Source of the DNA: JACDBZ01 sp038233215
Lineage (GTDB): Bacteria; Chloroflexota; Limnocylindria; QHBO01
Length of the DNA: 46,528 bases
Assembly: GCA_038233215.1 (NCBI GenBank)
Contig: JBBSML010000019.1
Coordinates: 1 to 46,528, forward strand
Reading direction: 5' to 3'
Shown piece after piece: positions 7,163-15,895 of the stretch. A program made the translations under genes and the position numbers. Under the pieces are notes generated by a model. It had not been told where the DNA came from. It saw only the letters and a list, made by a program, of their open reading frames with translations, and searched no databases. Within the stretch, counting starts at the first letter, position 1. Every line of letters starts with the position of its first letter.

Positions 7163-7842
7163 CCCGCGTCGCGTCCGGGCGCCGCGCTCCTGGCATTGTC
7201 GGGATCCTCTTTGGGAGCGCGCTGGCCATCGCCATCACCCTCGGCGGCCCGCTGCTCCTCTTCAATCCGTGGTTCACCTCGGCGCTGCAGGTGCGTCACG
7301 ACGTGGCGGCGGCGTTCGACACGTCGCAGGCGCAGATCGACCGAGTCACCGGTGAGATCCTTGGTGACCTGTATCTGAGCGGCGAATTCGACGCGTCCCT
7401 CACGCCCGCCGAGCCTCTTCTGGACGAGCGCGAACGGTCGCACATGGGCGACGTGTCACGGCTCGTGCAGCTCGCGGCCGGGGTCACCGCCGTGGCGCTC
7501 GTCGTTGCGGTCGTCAGCGGCGCCTGGCTAAGCCGCGAGCGACGGCGGCAGGGCCGGATCATGCTCATTGCCGCGGGAGTCATCGGCGCGATCGCCGTCC
7601 TGTTGGCCGGCATCTTCACCGTGGCATTCGAGGCCGCATTCCTCGCGTTCCACGCCATCTTCTTCCCGCCCGGCACATACCTGTTCAGTGAGGGCTCACA
7701 GCTGATCGTTCTCTTCCCGCAGGGATTCTGGTTCGACGCCTCCATCGCCGCCGGAGGCGCCATCGTGGTGACGGCGCTGGTCGTGGCCGCCGTCGGCTTC
7801 GCGCTGTGGCGGGGCGACTCGCAACCGTCCGCTGAAGCCTGA
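7159..7842 (+). CDS. DUF1461-like (TIGR01906-type) integral membrane protein, start uncertain
   Basis: About 227 residues with a hydrophobic N-terminal helix (GILFGSALAIAITLGG), an extracytoplasmic loop, and helices near the middle and end. The long aromatic loop AFEAAFLAFHAIFFPPGTYLF, and the phrase GSQLIVLFPQGFWFD, are typical of the family. Its function is unknown. No ATG, GTG or TTG occurs in frame just before the first helix. CTG at 7159 overlaps the holin-like stop as CTGA, and ATT 7195 is another option; a frameshift cannot be excluded. The large frame extending upstream overlaps the previous gene and looks like a shadow. Confidence 0.65.
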   Translation: MTRVASGRRAPGIVGILFGSALAIAITLGGPLLLFNPWFTSALQVRHDVAAAFDTSQAQIDRVTGEILGDLYLSGEFDASLTPAEPLLDERERSHMGDVSRLVQLAAGVTAVALVVAVVSGAWLSRERRRQGRIMLIAAGVIGAIAVLLAGIFTVAFEAAFLAFHAIFFPPGTYLFSEGSQLIVLFPQGFWFDASIAAGGAIVVTALVVAAVGFALWRGDSQPSAEA

Positions 7843-7844
7843 TC

Positions 7845-7850
7845 TAGACT
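7845..7850 (+). promoter_or_regulatory. Probable -10 box of a leaderless promoter (TAGACT)
   Basis: TAGACT lies exactly six bases before the ATG at 7857 and just after the stop of the preceding gene. There is no Shine-Dalgarno sequence. Confidence 0.5.
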
Positions 7851-7856
7851 CAACCA

Positions 7857-8981
7857 ATGGGCTCAGGATGGAAGGTCGGCCGGGTGGCCGGCATCGACCT
7901 CGCGATTCATCCGAGCTGGCTGGTGATCGCCTTTCTGCTCACCTTCTCGCTGGCCGATGCGCTCTTCCCACGCCTCATCCCGGGCTGGACGACCGGCCAG
8001 TACTGGCTCATCGGCGTCGGCACCGCGTTCCTCTTCTTCGCCTCCGTCCTGGCCCACGAGTTCTCGCATGCCATCATCGCCCGCCGTCTGGGACTGAAAG
8101 TGGCCGGCATCACGCTCTTCATCTTCGGCGGCGCCACCACCATCGAGACCGATTCGCGCAGCGCGCGAGACGAAGCACTCATCGCTCTCGCCGGCCCGGT
8201 CGCGAGCCTGCTGATCGGCGGCGCGTTCCTCGGGATCGGCGCACTCTTGCCCCAACAGGAGGTGCGGGTGGTCGTGGGCTGGCTCGGCATCATCAACATC
8301 GTCCTCGGAGCGTTCAACCTCGTCCCGGGCTATCCAATGGATGGCGGCCGCGTCCTGCGCGCGATCCTGTGGCGCGTGCGCGGCGACCCGCTCACGGCCA
8401 CGCGCCAGGCGGCGATGGTGGGCCGGGTCATCGGATACCTCATGGTCGCCGGTGGCATCACCTGGGCCCTCCGGTCGCGTGACATCGGCAGTGGTCTGTG
8501 GCTTGCCTTGGTCGGTTGGTTCCTCGCCACCTCCGCCGAGGCGACCATGCAGCAGGCCGGGGTCGAGCGCTCTCTGAGCGGCGTGCGCGTCCGCGACGCG
8601 ATGGATGCGACGCCGGCCGCCATCTCGCCGAACGAATCGGTCGCCGATCTGGTCTCGGAGCGCATGCTGCGTGGGGATGACCGATCGTTTCTGGTGCGGC
8701 ATCCCGACGGCGGCCTGGCCGGCATGGTCACCTTGGGCGACGTGCGTCGCCTGCCGCGCGATTCGTGGGCCGACAGGCGGGTGACCGACATCATGACGCG
8801 ATACGGAGACCTCGCCACCATCGGTCCCGACGAGCCACTCGCCGATGCACTGCGGCTCATCCAGGAGCGCGAGGTCGGCCAGTTGCCGGTCATCGGTGAC
8901 GAAGCACGGCAACCCCTTGGGATCGTCACCCGAAGCGGGATCCTGCGCCTCATCGACGCGCGCCTGAAGCTGGGCGTTTGA
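7857..8981 (+). CDS. Site-2 protease (M50 family) with C-terminal CBS-domain pair
   Basis: A 374-residue intramembrane zinc metalloprotease of the SpoIVFB-like, CBS-containing group. HEFSH (H67, E68, H71) supplies two zinc histidines and the catalytic Glu; NLVPGYPMDGGR supplies the third ligand, D162. About six transmembrane helices span residues 10-225. Residues about 240-370 hold two CBS motifs (VRDAMDATP... and VTDIMTRYGD...), which usually bind adenosyl ligands and gate activity. It may process a membrane-bound regulator or signal-peptide remnant; no anti-sigma gene is adjacent. The end overlaps the start region of moeA, so they may be cotranscribed. Confidence 0.9.
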   Translation: MGSGWKVGRVAGIDLAIHPSWLVIAFLLTFSLADALFPRLIPGWTTGQYWLIGVGTAFLFFASVLAHEFSHAIIARRLGLKVAGITLFIFGGATTIETDSRSARDEALIALAGPVASLLIGGAFLGIGALLPQQEVRVVVGWLGIINIVLGAFNLVPGYPMDGGRVLRAILWRVRGDPLTATRQAAMVGRVIGYLMVAGGITWALRSRDIGSGLWLALVGWFLATSAEATMQQAGVERSLSGVRVRDAMDATPAAISPNESVADLVSERMLRGDDRSFLVRHPDGGLAGMVTLGDVRRLPRDSWADRRVTDIMTRYGDLATIGPDEPLADALRLIQEREVGQLPVIGDEARQPLGIVTRSGILRLIDARLKLGV

Positions 8982-8989
8982 TTGGGCCG

Positions 8990-10186
8990 ATGCTGACGGT
9001 CGACGAGGCGCATGCTCGACTCCTGGACAGCGTGCGGCCCACCGATGGCGAGAAGGTCGCTGTTGCCGATGCGCTCGGACGCGTGTCGGTGGAGTCCAGC
9101 CTGCCCGCGTTGATCAACGTGCCTCCATTCGCGAACTCCGCCATGGACGGCTTCGCGCTGCGTGCGGCCGATGGCGACGCCGAGCGGCGCGTGATCGGGG
9201 AGTCGCGCGCCGGCGGGCCACGCGCGCCCGTCGTAGAGACGGGCACGGCGGTGCGGATCATGACCGGTGCCCCCATGCCCGACGGGGCCGACACCGTGGT
9301 GCCGATCGAGGATGCCGAGGAGCGCGCGGGCATGGTGGCCGTCGCGGCGGCACCGCTATCCGGGACGCATCATCGTGCTGCCGGCCTCGATGTGCGCCGC
9401 GGCCAGTTCGTCCCGTTGCCGAGATCTCCGATCACTCCTTCCGCGATCGGCCTCCTGGCGGCGATGGGCGTTGCACACATCGACGTGCGCCGTCGTCCAC
9501 GAGTGGCGATCCTTTCGACCGGTGACGAGTTGCGTGATCCCGGTTCGCCGCTCGGTCATGGCGAGATTTACGACGCGAACGCGCCCGCCCTGGCCGCGGC
9601 GGTCATCGAAGCGGGCGGTGAACCCATGATCCTCGAGCGCGCGCGGGATGAGCCAGACGCCATAGAAGCCCGTGTGCGCCAGGGCGTGGAGACCGCTGAT
9701 CTGCTGATCGCTTCGGGCGGGGTCAGCGTGGGGGACCACGATCATGTGCGCGGCGTGATCGAGCGGCTCGGCACGCTCGACTTCTGGCGGATCGCGGTGC
9801 AGCCGGGCAAGCCGCTGGCCTTCGGACGCGTGGGCGAGATCCCGGTCATCGGCCTGCCCGGCAATCCGGTCAGCGCGCTCGTGACGTTCGAGATCTTCGT
9901 GCGGCCGATGCTGCGCGCCATGCTGGGCCTCAGCGGCGACGGCCGGCTTCGAGTCGTGGCCCGCGTCATCGACGCGATCGGCAAGGATCCGACGAGGCGC
10001 GCCTATCTGCGCGTGCGGATCGAGCGGGATGCCGGCAGGTATCGCGCCATCGCAGCCGGCGGCCAGGGCTCGTCGCAGCTGCTGCCGTTGGCATCGGCGA
10101 ATGCGCTGCTCATCGTGCCGGAGGGTGTGGCGGCCACCGAGCCCGGATGTTCCTACGAAGCCATGCTGCTGGGAGGGATCACGTGA
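8990..10186 (+). CDS. moeA: Molybdopterin molybdenumtransferase MoeA
   Basis: 398 residues from the ATG at 8990 (TTG 8978, overlapping the upstream stop, is an alternative). Signature stretches are PPFANSAMDGFALR near the N-terminus, MTGAPMPDGADTVV in the lid domain, LSTGDEL and IASGGVSVGDHD in the MogA-like domain, and PGKPLAFGR and GLPGNPVSA near the active site. The enzyme inserts molybdate into adenylylated molybdopterin, the last step of Moco synthesis. It overlaps the moaC fusion by four bases, so the two are translationally coupled. No molybdoenzyme gene is visible in the window. Confidence 0.95.
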   Translation: MLTVDEAHARLLDSVRPTDGEKVAVADALGRVSVESSLPALINVPPFANSAMDGFALRAADGDAERRVIGESRAGGPRAPVVETGTAVRIMTGAPMPDGADTVVPIEDAEERAGMVAVAAAPLSGTHHRAAGLDVRRGQFVPLPRSPITPSAIGLLAAMGVAHIDVRRRPRVAILSTGDELRDPGSPLGHGEIYDANAPALAAAVIEAGGEPMILERARDEPDAIEARVRQGVETADLLIASGGVSVGDHDHVRGVIERLGTLDFWRIAVQPGKPLAFGRVGEIPVIGLPGNPVSALVTFEIFVRPMLRAMLGLSGDGRLRVVARVIDAIGKDPTRRAYLRVRIERDAGRYRAIAAGGQGSSQLLPLASANALLIVPEGVAATEPGCSYEAMLLGGIT

Positions 10187-11154
10187 AGCGGCCAACTCAC
10201 CTCGATGACGATGGCGCGCCGTGGATGGTCGACGTCGGAGGCAAGCCGATCACCGCGCGCCGCGCCGTCGCGTCCGGCCTCGTGCGCATGCGTTCCGAGG
10301 TGCTTGCCACGCTGCTCGACGCCGGTGGGCCGAAGGGCGATGCGTTGGTGACCGCCCGACTGGCGGGCATCGGCGGCGCGAAGCGAACGTCGGACCTCAT
10401 CCCGCTCTGCCATCCACTGCCGCTCGATCGCGTGGACATGGAACTGACGCCCGATCGTGATGCCGGCACCGTCACCATCCGCTCCGAGGCTCGCGCGACC
10501 GCCCGTACCGGCGTCGAGATGGAGGCGCTCACCGCCGTGAGCGTCGCGGCGCTGGCGCTGTATGACATGGCCAAGGCACTCCAGCGCGACATCGTCATCG
10601 AGCGAATCGAGCTACTCGAGAAGTCGGGCGGCCGCTCCGGTGACTATTCGCGGGAGCCGCGGGCCAACGCCGAGCATGAGGCCGTGGTCGTTACCTGCTC
10701 GAACCGTTCGGCGGCCGGGGAGCGCGAGGACACCTCGGGGCCACTGCTCGTTGCGGCGTTGGGCGACGCCGGGTTCAACGTGGTCCCCGAAGCCACCGTC
10801 GTCGCCGATGACGAAGCTGCGATTGCGTCGCTGCTTGCCCGCATGGTGGATGCGGGTCATCGGCTCATCCTGACGACCGGCGGTACCGGTCTCACGCCCA
10901 CTGATGTCACGCCTGCGGCGACGCGGCGTGTCATTGACCGGGAGGCACCTGGCCTGGCCGAGCTGATGCGCGCCGCCGGGGTGGCCTCGACACCGATGGC
11001 CGCTCTTTCCCGAGGGGTGGTCGGCACCCGCGGTCAATCGTTGATCGCGAATCTGCCCGGCTCGCCGCAGGGGGCAACCGAGTCACTGGCGGCGCTGCTC
11101 CCGGTCCTGCGTCACGCCCTCGATCAGCTCGCCGGCGGTGACCACCAGGCATGA
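10183..11154 (+). CDS. moaC: MoaC-MoaB/MogA bifunctional molybdenum cofactor protein
   Basis: A 323-residue fusion. Residues 1-160 are MoaC (cyclic pyranopterin monophosphate synthase): CHPLPLDRVDM, ARTGVEMEALTAVS with the active-site region, YDMAKALQRD and LEKSGGRSGDY. Residues about 165-320 are a MogA/MoaB domain (molybdopterin adenylyltransferase type): TTGGTGLTPTDVTP, LMRAAG, and LIANLPGSPQG. Early and late Moco steps are thus joined in one chain, a known but uncommon arrangement. GTG 10183 overlaps the moeA stop as GTGA and has GGGAGGGA just upstream. A moaA radical-SAM gene is not in the window. Confidence 0.93.
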   Translation: MKRPTHLDDDGAPWMVDVGGKPITARRAVASGLVRMRSEVLATLLDAGGPKGDALVTARLAGIGGAKRTSDLIPLCHPLPLDRVDMELTPDRDAGTVTIRSEARATARTGVEMEALTAVSVAALALYDMAKALQRDIVIERIELLEKSGGRSGDYSREPRANAEHEAVVVTCSNRSAAGEREDTSGPLLVAALGDAGFNVVPEATVVADDEAAIASLLARMVDAGHRLILTTGGTGLTPTDVTPAATRRVIDREAPGLAELMRAAGVASTPMAALSRGVVGTRGQSLIANLPGSPQGATESLAALLPVLRHALDQLAGGDHQA

Positions 11155-11200
11155 GGTGACGGCTGGCGGCGGTGGCGGGCTCCCCTTCGTGGACGATATC

Positions 11201-11326
11201 CCGTGGGACGGGGCTAACGTCAATTGAGCGAGGCAGATCGCTCCGTTCGGTTGCTATTTGACCCGTCTCACCGGCAGATAGCCATGGAGCTCCGCCTCCA
11301 TCGCCGTTAGCCCCGTGGTGCGGGGG
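11201..11326. repeat. REPIN-like inverted repeat element (copy B)
   Basis: About 126 bases between moaC and the next gene. The left end, CCCGTGGGACGGGGCTAACG, is an inverted hairpin unit; the right end, CGTTAGCCCCGTGGTGCGGG (11304-11323), is the same unit in the opposite orientation. CCCCG/CGGGG closes a 5-bp stem with loop TGGTG. The middle contains TTGACCCGTCTCACCGGC. GGGGCTAACG and CGTTAGCCCC pair, so the whole element can fold into one long hairpin. Confidence 0.7.
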
Positions 11327-11387
11327 GATGCCTCCAACCGGGGATCGCATCGGCAATTGATCGGCGCGGCTACCATGGCGCCGATCC

Positions 11388-13610
11388 ATGGAAGCCACCA
11401 TCCCGTTCTATCCCCTGATCGTGGTGCCGATCGGCGCGGCAATCTTCCTGTTCTGGCGACGCGCGCGCTGGCACATGGCGATCCTGCGCAGCGGGCGCCC
11501 ACTGGACCGATTCGATCGGGTCCCGGAACGGATCAAGGCGCTCGGGATTTTCGTGTTCGGCCAGAAGCGACTCCTCCAGGACATCGGGCCCGGCCTCACC
11601 CACGCATTCGTCTTCTGGGGCTTCATCGTCCTGCTGGCGACGACCGGCAACTACCTGACGAATGGGCTGGTCGAGACGATCGTGGGATGGCCGATCGGCG
11701 GTTTCTTCTGGAGCGTCATCGTCTTCTTCGCAAACGTCTTCGTGGCGCTCGTGCTGGCATCGGTCATCTACTTCGTCATCCGGCGGACAGTTACGCGCCC
11801 GGCAAGACTGGCGCTGACGCGTGACGCGTTCGTCATCCTGGGTCTGATCTTCAGCATCGTCCTGACCGAGTGGATCGGCGATGCCTTCGCCTACGTTGTT
11901 GATCCCGAGAATCCGTCGCGCATGTGGGCGGTCATGGCTGGACCGCTGAGCCTGGCACTGGAGGGGATCGGTCCCGAGGCAGGTGCCACCGGCTACGGGG
12001 TCGTGGGCTGGGCGCATATCGTGCTCGTCCTGGGTTTCGGCGCCTATCTGCCGTACAGCAAGCACCTGCATATCATCAGCAGCGAGCCCAACGTCTACTT
12101 TCGCAACCTGGAGCCGCGCGGCGCGCTGCGCAAGATGGACCTGGAGGCGGAACCCCCCGAAGGCGAGGAGCTGCCGGTCTTCGGCGCCAAGGGTTTGAAG
12201 GACCTCACCTGGCGCCACCTCGCCGATGGCCTGGCGTGCACCGAGTGCGGCCGATGCATGGAGTTCTGTCCGGCCTCGATGACCGGGAAGACACTCAGCC
12301 CAAAGCACCTGATGGAGGGCCTGCGCGATCAGATGGCTGCGGCCGAGACGGCGCTGGCCGCCGCAGCATCGGCGCAACGGGCATGGAAAGGTGGCGCGAG
12401 CGGGGGAGCGGCGGCCTCCGAGGACGCGCTGCAGCTGGCACGGGGCCGCGCCGAGGAGGCGCTCAGCCTGCCGCTCATGGACAACGCCATCCCCGAGGAG
12501 GCCGTTTGGCAATGCACCACCTGCGGCTGGTGCGTCGAGGGCTGCCCGGTGCTCATCGAGCACGTCGACACGATCGTCGAGATCCGTCGCAATGCCGTTC
12601 TCGAGGAGAGCAAATTTCCCACGGAGCTCAACGCTGCGTTCCGCAACATGGAGAACGCCGGCAACCCCTGGGGCCAGCCGAAGTCGTCCCGGCTTGATTG
12701 GGCCAAGGGCCTTGACGTCCCGGTATTGGGAGGGACCGATGCGCCCGCGCGACCCCCCGCGGGCGATCAGGCCTGGCGCACCATTCATGCATCGGCGCCG
12801 ATGGGGGACCCGCTCGACGGCCGCATCCTGTTCTGGATTGGTTGCGCGGGCGCCTTCGACGATCGCAATCGCAAGGTTGTCCGCGCGATGGCCCAGCTGC
12901 TGAAGCAGGCCGAGGTGCCGTTCGCCGTGCTCGGAGCGGGCGAGACCTGCACCGGCGATCCTGCGCGCCGCGCTGGCAACGAGTACCTGTACCAGATGTT
13001 GGCGGAAGAGAACGTGGCGACCCTGTCGGCGGCGCACGCTGAGCACGGCGTTTCGACGATCGTTGCCACGTGTCCGCACTGCTTTAATACGATCCGCAAC
13101 GAGTATCCGCAATTTGGCCTGCGCGGCGTGCAGGTGATCCACCACACCCAGTTACTGGATCGGCTGGTTGCCGAGGGCAGGCTGGTGCCTACCGAGCACC
13201 ACGAGGCAGTTGTCGCCTACCACGACGCGTGCTATCTCGGCCGGTACAACGAGGTCTACGATGAGGGCCGCCGCGTGGTCGAGTCGGTCCCCGGCCAGAG
13301 CGTCGTGGAGATGGACCTCCATCACCGCAAGGGGATGTGTTGCGGCGCCGGGGGCGCGCGCATGTGGATGGAAGAGCGCGAGGGCACGCGGATCAACCAC
13401 AAACGCGTCGAGCAGGCGCTCGAGAAGTCTCCCGACGAGATAGCGACGGCATGCCCGTTCTGCCTGATCATGCTGCGCGACGGAACCACCGACCTCAGTC
13501 GGACCGATGTCGCCGTCCGCGATGTCGCCGAGCTGCTGGCGGATGCAACCGGCGCCTGGCAGCGCGAGGTTGCCGCTTCCGTCGACGAAGATCACGATCG
13601 CGATGATTGA
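11388..13610 (+). CDS. EtfD-like membrane Fe-S oxidoreductase (heterodisulfide-reductase related)
   Basis: A 740-residue fusion. Residues 1-230 hold about five transmembrane helices resembling NarI-type quinone-reactive cytochrome b subunits. Two [4Fe-4S] motifs follow: CTECGRCMEFCP (C284, 287, 290, 294) and CTTCGWCVEGCP (C376, 379, 382, 386). The C-terminal 250 residues carry two CCG/cysteine-rich domains (TCPHCFNTIRNEYP; MCCGAGGARMW; ACPFCLIM). This layout matches mycobacterial EtfD (Rv0338c), which passes electrons from EtfBA to the quinone pool in fatty-acid oxidation. That role fits the acyl-CoA dehydrogenase and etfBA genes 3.4-6.6 kb downstream. Function is inferred from architecture and context. 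Confidence 0.82.
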   Translation: MEATIPFYPLIVVPIGAAIFLFWRRARWHMAILRSGRPLDRFDRVPERIKALGIFVFGQKRLLQDIGPGLTHAFVFWGFIVLLATTGNYLTNGLVETIVGWPIGGFFWSVIVFFANVFVALVLASVIYFVIRRTVTRPARLALTRDAFVILGLIFSIVLTEWIGDAFAYVVDPENPSRMWAVMAGPLSLALEGIGPEAGATGYGVVGWAHIVLVLGFGAYLPYSKHLHIISSEPNVYFRNLEPRGALRKMDLEAEPPEGEELPVFGAKGLKDLTWRHLADGLACTECGRCMEFCPASMTGKTLSPKHLMEGLRDQMAAAETALAAAASAQRAWKGGASGGAAASEDALQLARGRAEEALSLPLMDNAIPEEAVWQCTTCGWCVEGCPVLIEHVDTIVEIRRNAVLEESKFPTELNAAFRNMENAGNPWGQPKSSRLDWAKGLDVPVLGGTDAPARPPAGDQAWRTIHASAPMGDPLDGRILFWIGCAGAFDDRNRKVVRAMAQLLKQAEVPFAVLGAGETCTGDPARRAGNEYLYQMLAEENVATLSAAHAEHGVSTIVATCPHCFNTIRNEYPQFGLRGVQVIHHTQLLDRLVAEGRLVPTEHHEAVVAYHDACYLGRYNEVYDEGRRVVESVPGQSVVEMDLHHRKGMCCGAGGARMWMEEREGTRINHKRVEQALEKSPDEIATACPFCLIMLRDGTTDLSRTDVAVRDVAELLADATGAWQREVAASVDEDHDRDD

Positions 13611-13872
13611 GCTGATCCTCCACGACGTTCCGGATCAATTCGGGTCGGATCGGCTCCTCATCCGTTCGCCACTCCCCGGTGACGGTCCCGAGCTGCATGA
13701 AGCGATCACGAAGTCGCTCAACGAGCTACGACCGTGGATGCCATGGGCGAATCTCGAGCGTAGCCGTCGCGACATAGCTGGCGAACTGACGGACTCGCTC
13801 TGCATGAACAGGCTCAGAGTAGACCGGCCACGGAATCCGCGGAATCGGGCAGGGATTGTTGCGGAAAGTTGA
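13603..13872 (+). pseudogene. 5' remnant of a RimJ/RimL-type GNAT acetyltransferase
   Basis: ATG 13603 overlaps the preceding stop by eight bases. The first 50 residues (MIELILHDVPDQF, DRLLIRSPLPGDG, LRPWMPWA) are the unmistakable start of a RimJ/RimL N-acetyltransferase. Resemblance then fades and the frame closes at 13872, after 89 residues. The acetyl-CoA-binding half is missing, so it cannot be catalytic. It is most likely a truncated remnant whose 3' part was replaced by the Lrp promoter region. Confidence 0.6.
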
Positions 13873-13897
13873 CCCTGGCGCGCGCGCTGAGTACTCT
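13869..13897 (+). promoter_or_regulatory. Promoter of the Lrp-aminotransferase operon
   Basis: TTGACC (13869-13874), a 17-base spacer and TACTCT (13892-13897) match sigma70-type spacing. The -10 box ends six bases before the ATG at 13904, so the transcript should be leaderless. Confidence 0.55.
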
Positions 13898-13903
13898 CCG
13901 CGC

Positions 13904-14389
13904 ATGGTGCTGCGAACGATCCAGGCATCGGGCCGGCGCCCCGTCCTGGACGAGTTGGACAAGGCGATCATCAAGTGTCTCCAACTCGACGGCCGGCGGC
14001 CGTACGCCCAGATCGGACGCCAATTGAAGGTGCCGGAAGCCACGGTCCGCCAACGGGCGGAGCGGCTCATCAGCCGCGGCGTCGTGCAGGTCGTGGGCGT
14101 CACGGATCCGCTGGCCATGGGATTTCAGCAGCCGGCGCTTATCGGTCTCAAGGTCGACCCCGGCAGGCTCACCGAGATTGCCGACCAGATCGCCGCGCTC
14201 GATGAGGTCACGTACGTCGTCATCACCGCCGGCCGGTACGACCTCTTCTGCGAGGTGGTGTGCGAGGACAACGAACATCTATTGCGCGTGCTGACCGATC
14301 GGTTCGCCGACATCGACGGCATTCGCTCGACCGAAACGCTCGTCGAGCTGCGCTTCGTCAAGGAAAGCTACCAATGGGGAGCTCGCTAG
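13904..14389 (+). CDS. Lrp/AsnC family transcriptional regulator
   Basis: 161 residues. The N-terminal helix-turn-helix (LDELDKAIIKCLQLDGR, then VPEATVRQRAERLISRG) is followed by the RAM ligand-binding domain with GRYDLFCEVVCED, the amino-acid-sensing core. Lrp regulators bind DNA as octamers or dimers and respond to amino acids. The stop is ten bases before the GTG of an aminotransferase and a shared AGGAGG lies between, so the regulator and enzyme are one operon. This suggests local control of that enzyme by its amino-acid substrate or product. Confidence 0.92.
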   Translation: MVLRTIQASGRRPVLDELDKAIIKCLQLDGRRPYAQIGRQLKVPEATVRQRAERLISRGVVQVVGVTDPLAMGFQQPALIGLKVDPGRLTEIADQIAALDEVTYVVITAGRYDLFCEVVCEDNEHLLRVLTDRFADIDGIRSTETLVELRFVKESYQWGAR

Positions 14390-14399
14390 GAGGGCGACC

Positions 14400-15845
14400 G
14401 TGACGGTCACCAGGCGTCAGATCGAACGGACACGCATCGCGGAAATCGGTGCGCGAGAGGAACAGACATACCGGGACCGCTCGCCGAAGAGTGCCGCGCT
14501 CTTCGAGCGCGCGCGCCAGTCACTGCCGCTCGGCGTGGCGAGCTCGTTCCAGGCTTACGACCCGTATCCGCTGTTCATGACCGATGCCCGTGGCAGCCGG
14601 ATCTGGGACGCGGATGGCAACGAGTACATCGACTTCGACATGGCCTTCGGTGTCCTGGCCGCGGGCCACTCGCACCCGCTCCTCGCCGATGCCCTTCAGC
14701 ACCGAATCGCCAACGGCACCTGCTACACCTTCCCCGTCGAGGATGGGATCGCCCTGGCGGAGGAGATCCGGTCGCGCTTTGGCGCTGATCTCGTGCGTTT
14801 CAGCAACTCGGGCACCGAGGCCACGATGGACGCCATCCGCGTCGCCCGCGGTTACACCGGCCGCGAGAAGATCATCAAGTTCGAGGGCGGCTACCACGGC
14901 CACCACGACGACGTGCTGGTCAGCATCCAGCCGCCGCGCGACGCGATGGGCCCGGTCGAGTCGCCGGCCACCGTCCCGGCCTCGGCGGGCATTCCCCGGT
15001 CACGCATCGCCGAGACGGTCATCGCCCCGTTCAACGAGCCGGAGATGCTGGCCGCCATCCTGGAGGCGAATGCCGACGAGATCGCGGCCATCATCGTTGA
15101 GCCGGTGCAGTTCAACATCGGCGTCGTGCCACCGAAGCCCGGCTACCTGGAGCGCCTCCGCAAATTGGCCGACCAGCACGGCATCGTCCTCATCTTTGAC
15201 GAGGTCAAGACCGGCGTCGTGCTGGCCTGGGGTGGCGCCTATGAGCACTTCGGCGTCAGACCCGATCTGTTCTGCCTGGCCAAGAGCATCGGGGGCGGGA
15301 TCCCGATCGGCGCCTTCGGCGGCAAGCGCGAGGTGATGGCGTCGATCGAGACGCTCGAGGGCACGCCCGCCTTCACTGCGGGGGCTGCCGGAAGTGGCAT
15401 CGAGCGCTCCACGATTCCCGGTGGCGCGCCGCGCGTCGCGCATCTCGGAACCTTCAATGGCAATCCGCTGTCGATGACCGCCGGGCTGGTGACGCTGACG
15501 CAAATCCTGACCAAGGACGCCTACCCGCGTCTGCACGCCATGGCCGATCGCCTCACCGCCGGCAGCCAGGACGTTATCGATGAGTACGGCCTGCCGGGCT
15601 ATGCGATCAACGTGGGGCCCAAGGGTTGCGTCATGTTCACCCCGGAGCGCGTGACCAACTACCGCAACTTCATCGGCCTCGATGCGAAGCTGTGGGGCGC
15701 GAGCTTCTTCTACCTCGCCAACCGCGGCATCCTGCTGCCACCCGGTCCCGACGACCAATGGACGCTATCGGTCCAGCACAGCGACGCCGACATCGAGCGC
15801 TACGTCGAGGTATTCGGCGAGTTCGCCGCCGAATTGGCGTCCTGA
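14400..15845 (+). CDS. PLP-dependent class III aminotransferase, glutamate-1-semialdehyde aminomutase-like
   Basis: A 481-residue fold-type I PLP enzyme. NSGTEATMDAIRVARG is the phosphate/PLP-binding loop, GGYHGHHDD the cofactor-stacking region, IFDEVKTGV holds the PLP-nitrogen Asp, and LAKSIGGGIPIGAFGG holds the Schiff-base Lys. The pattern is closest to GSA aminomutase-like aminotransferases. It is longer than HemL by an N-terminal extension, and no haem gene is adjacent. The tight coupling to an Lrp regulator favours an amino-acid aminotransferase or mutase over tetrapyrrole synthesis. GTG 14400 follows AGGAGG at a good distance. The substrate is unknown. Confidence 0.85.
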   Translation: MTVTRRQIERTRIAEIGAREEQTYRDRSPKSAALFERARQSLPLGVASSFQAYDPYPLFMTDARGSRIWDADGNEYIDFDMAFGVLAAGHSHPLLADALQHRIANGTCYTFPVEDGIALAEEIRSRFGADLVRFSNSGTEATMDAIRVARGYTGREKIIKFEGGYHGHHDDVLVSIQPPRDAMGPVESPATVPASAGIPRSRIAETVIAPFNEPEMLAAILEANADEIAAIIVEPVQFNIGVVPPKPGYLERLRKLADQHGIVLIFDEVKTGVVLAWGGAYEHFGVRPDLFCLAKSIGGGIPIGAFGGKREVMASIETLEGTPAFTAGAAGSGIERSTIPGGAPRVAHLGTFNGNPLSMTAGLVTLTQILTKDAYPRLHAMADRLTAGSQDVIDEYGLPGYAINVGPKGCVMFTPERVTNYRNFIGLDAKLWGASFFYLANRGILLPPGPDDQWTLSVQHSDADIERYVEVFGEFAAELAS

Positions 15846-15895
15846 TCGCTGCGGCTGCGCTGGCGTGATCGTATGGTTCGGCGAGGAGATAGGCG

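Noticed and set aside
7863..8912. A 349-codon minus-strand frame opposite the site-2 protease.
   Set aside because: Same shadow effect: no domain resemblance and atypical Arg/Asp/Gly content.
11370..13145. A 591-codon open frame on the minus strand opposite the Fe-S oxidoreductase.
   Set aside because: It lies entirely antisense to a gene with unmistakable Fe-S motifs; its His/Arg/Asp-rich composition is a GC-rich codon shadow.
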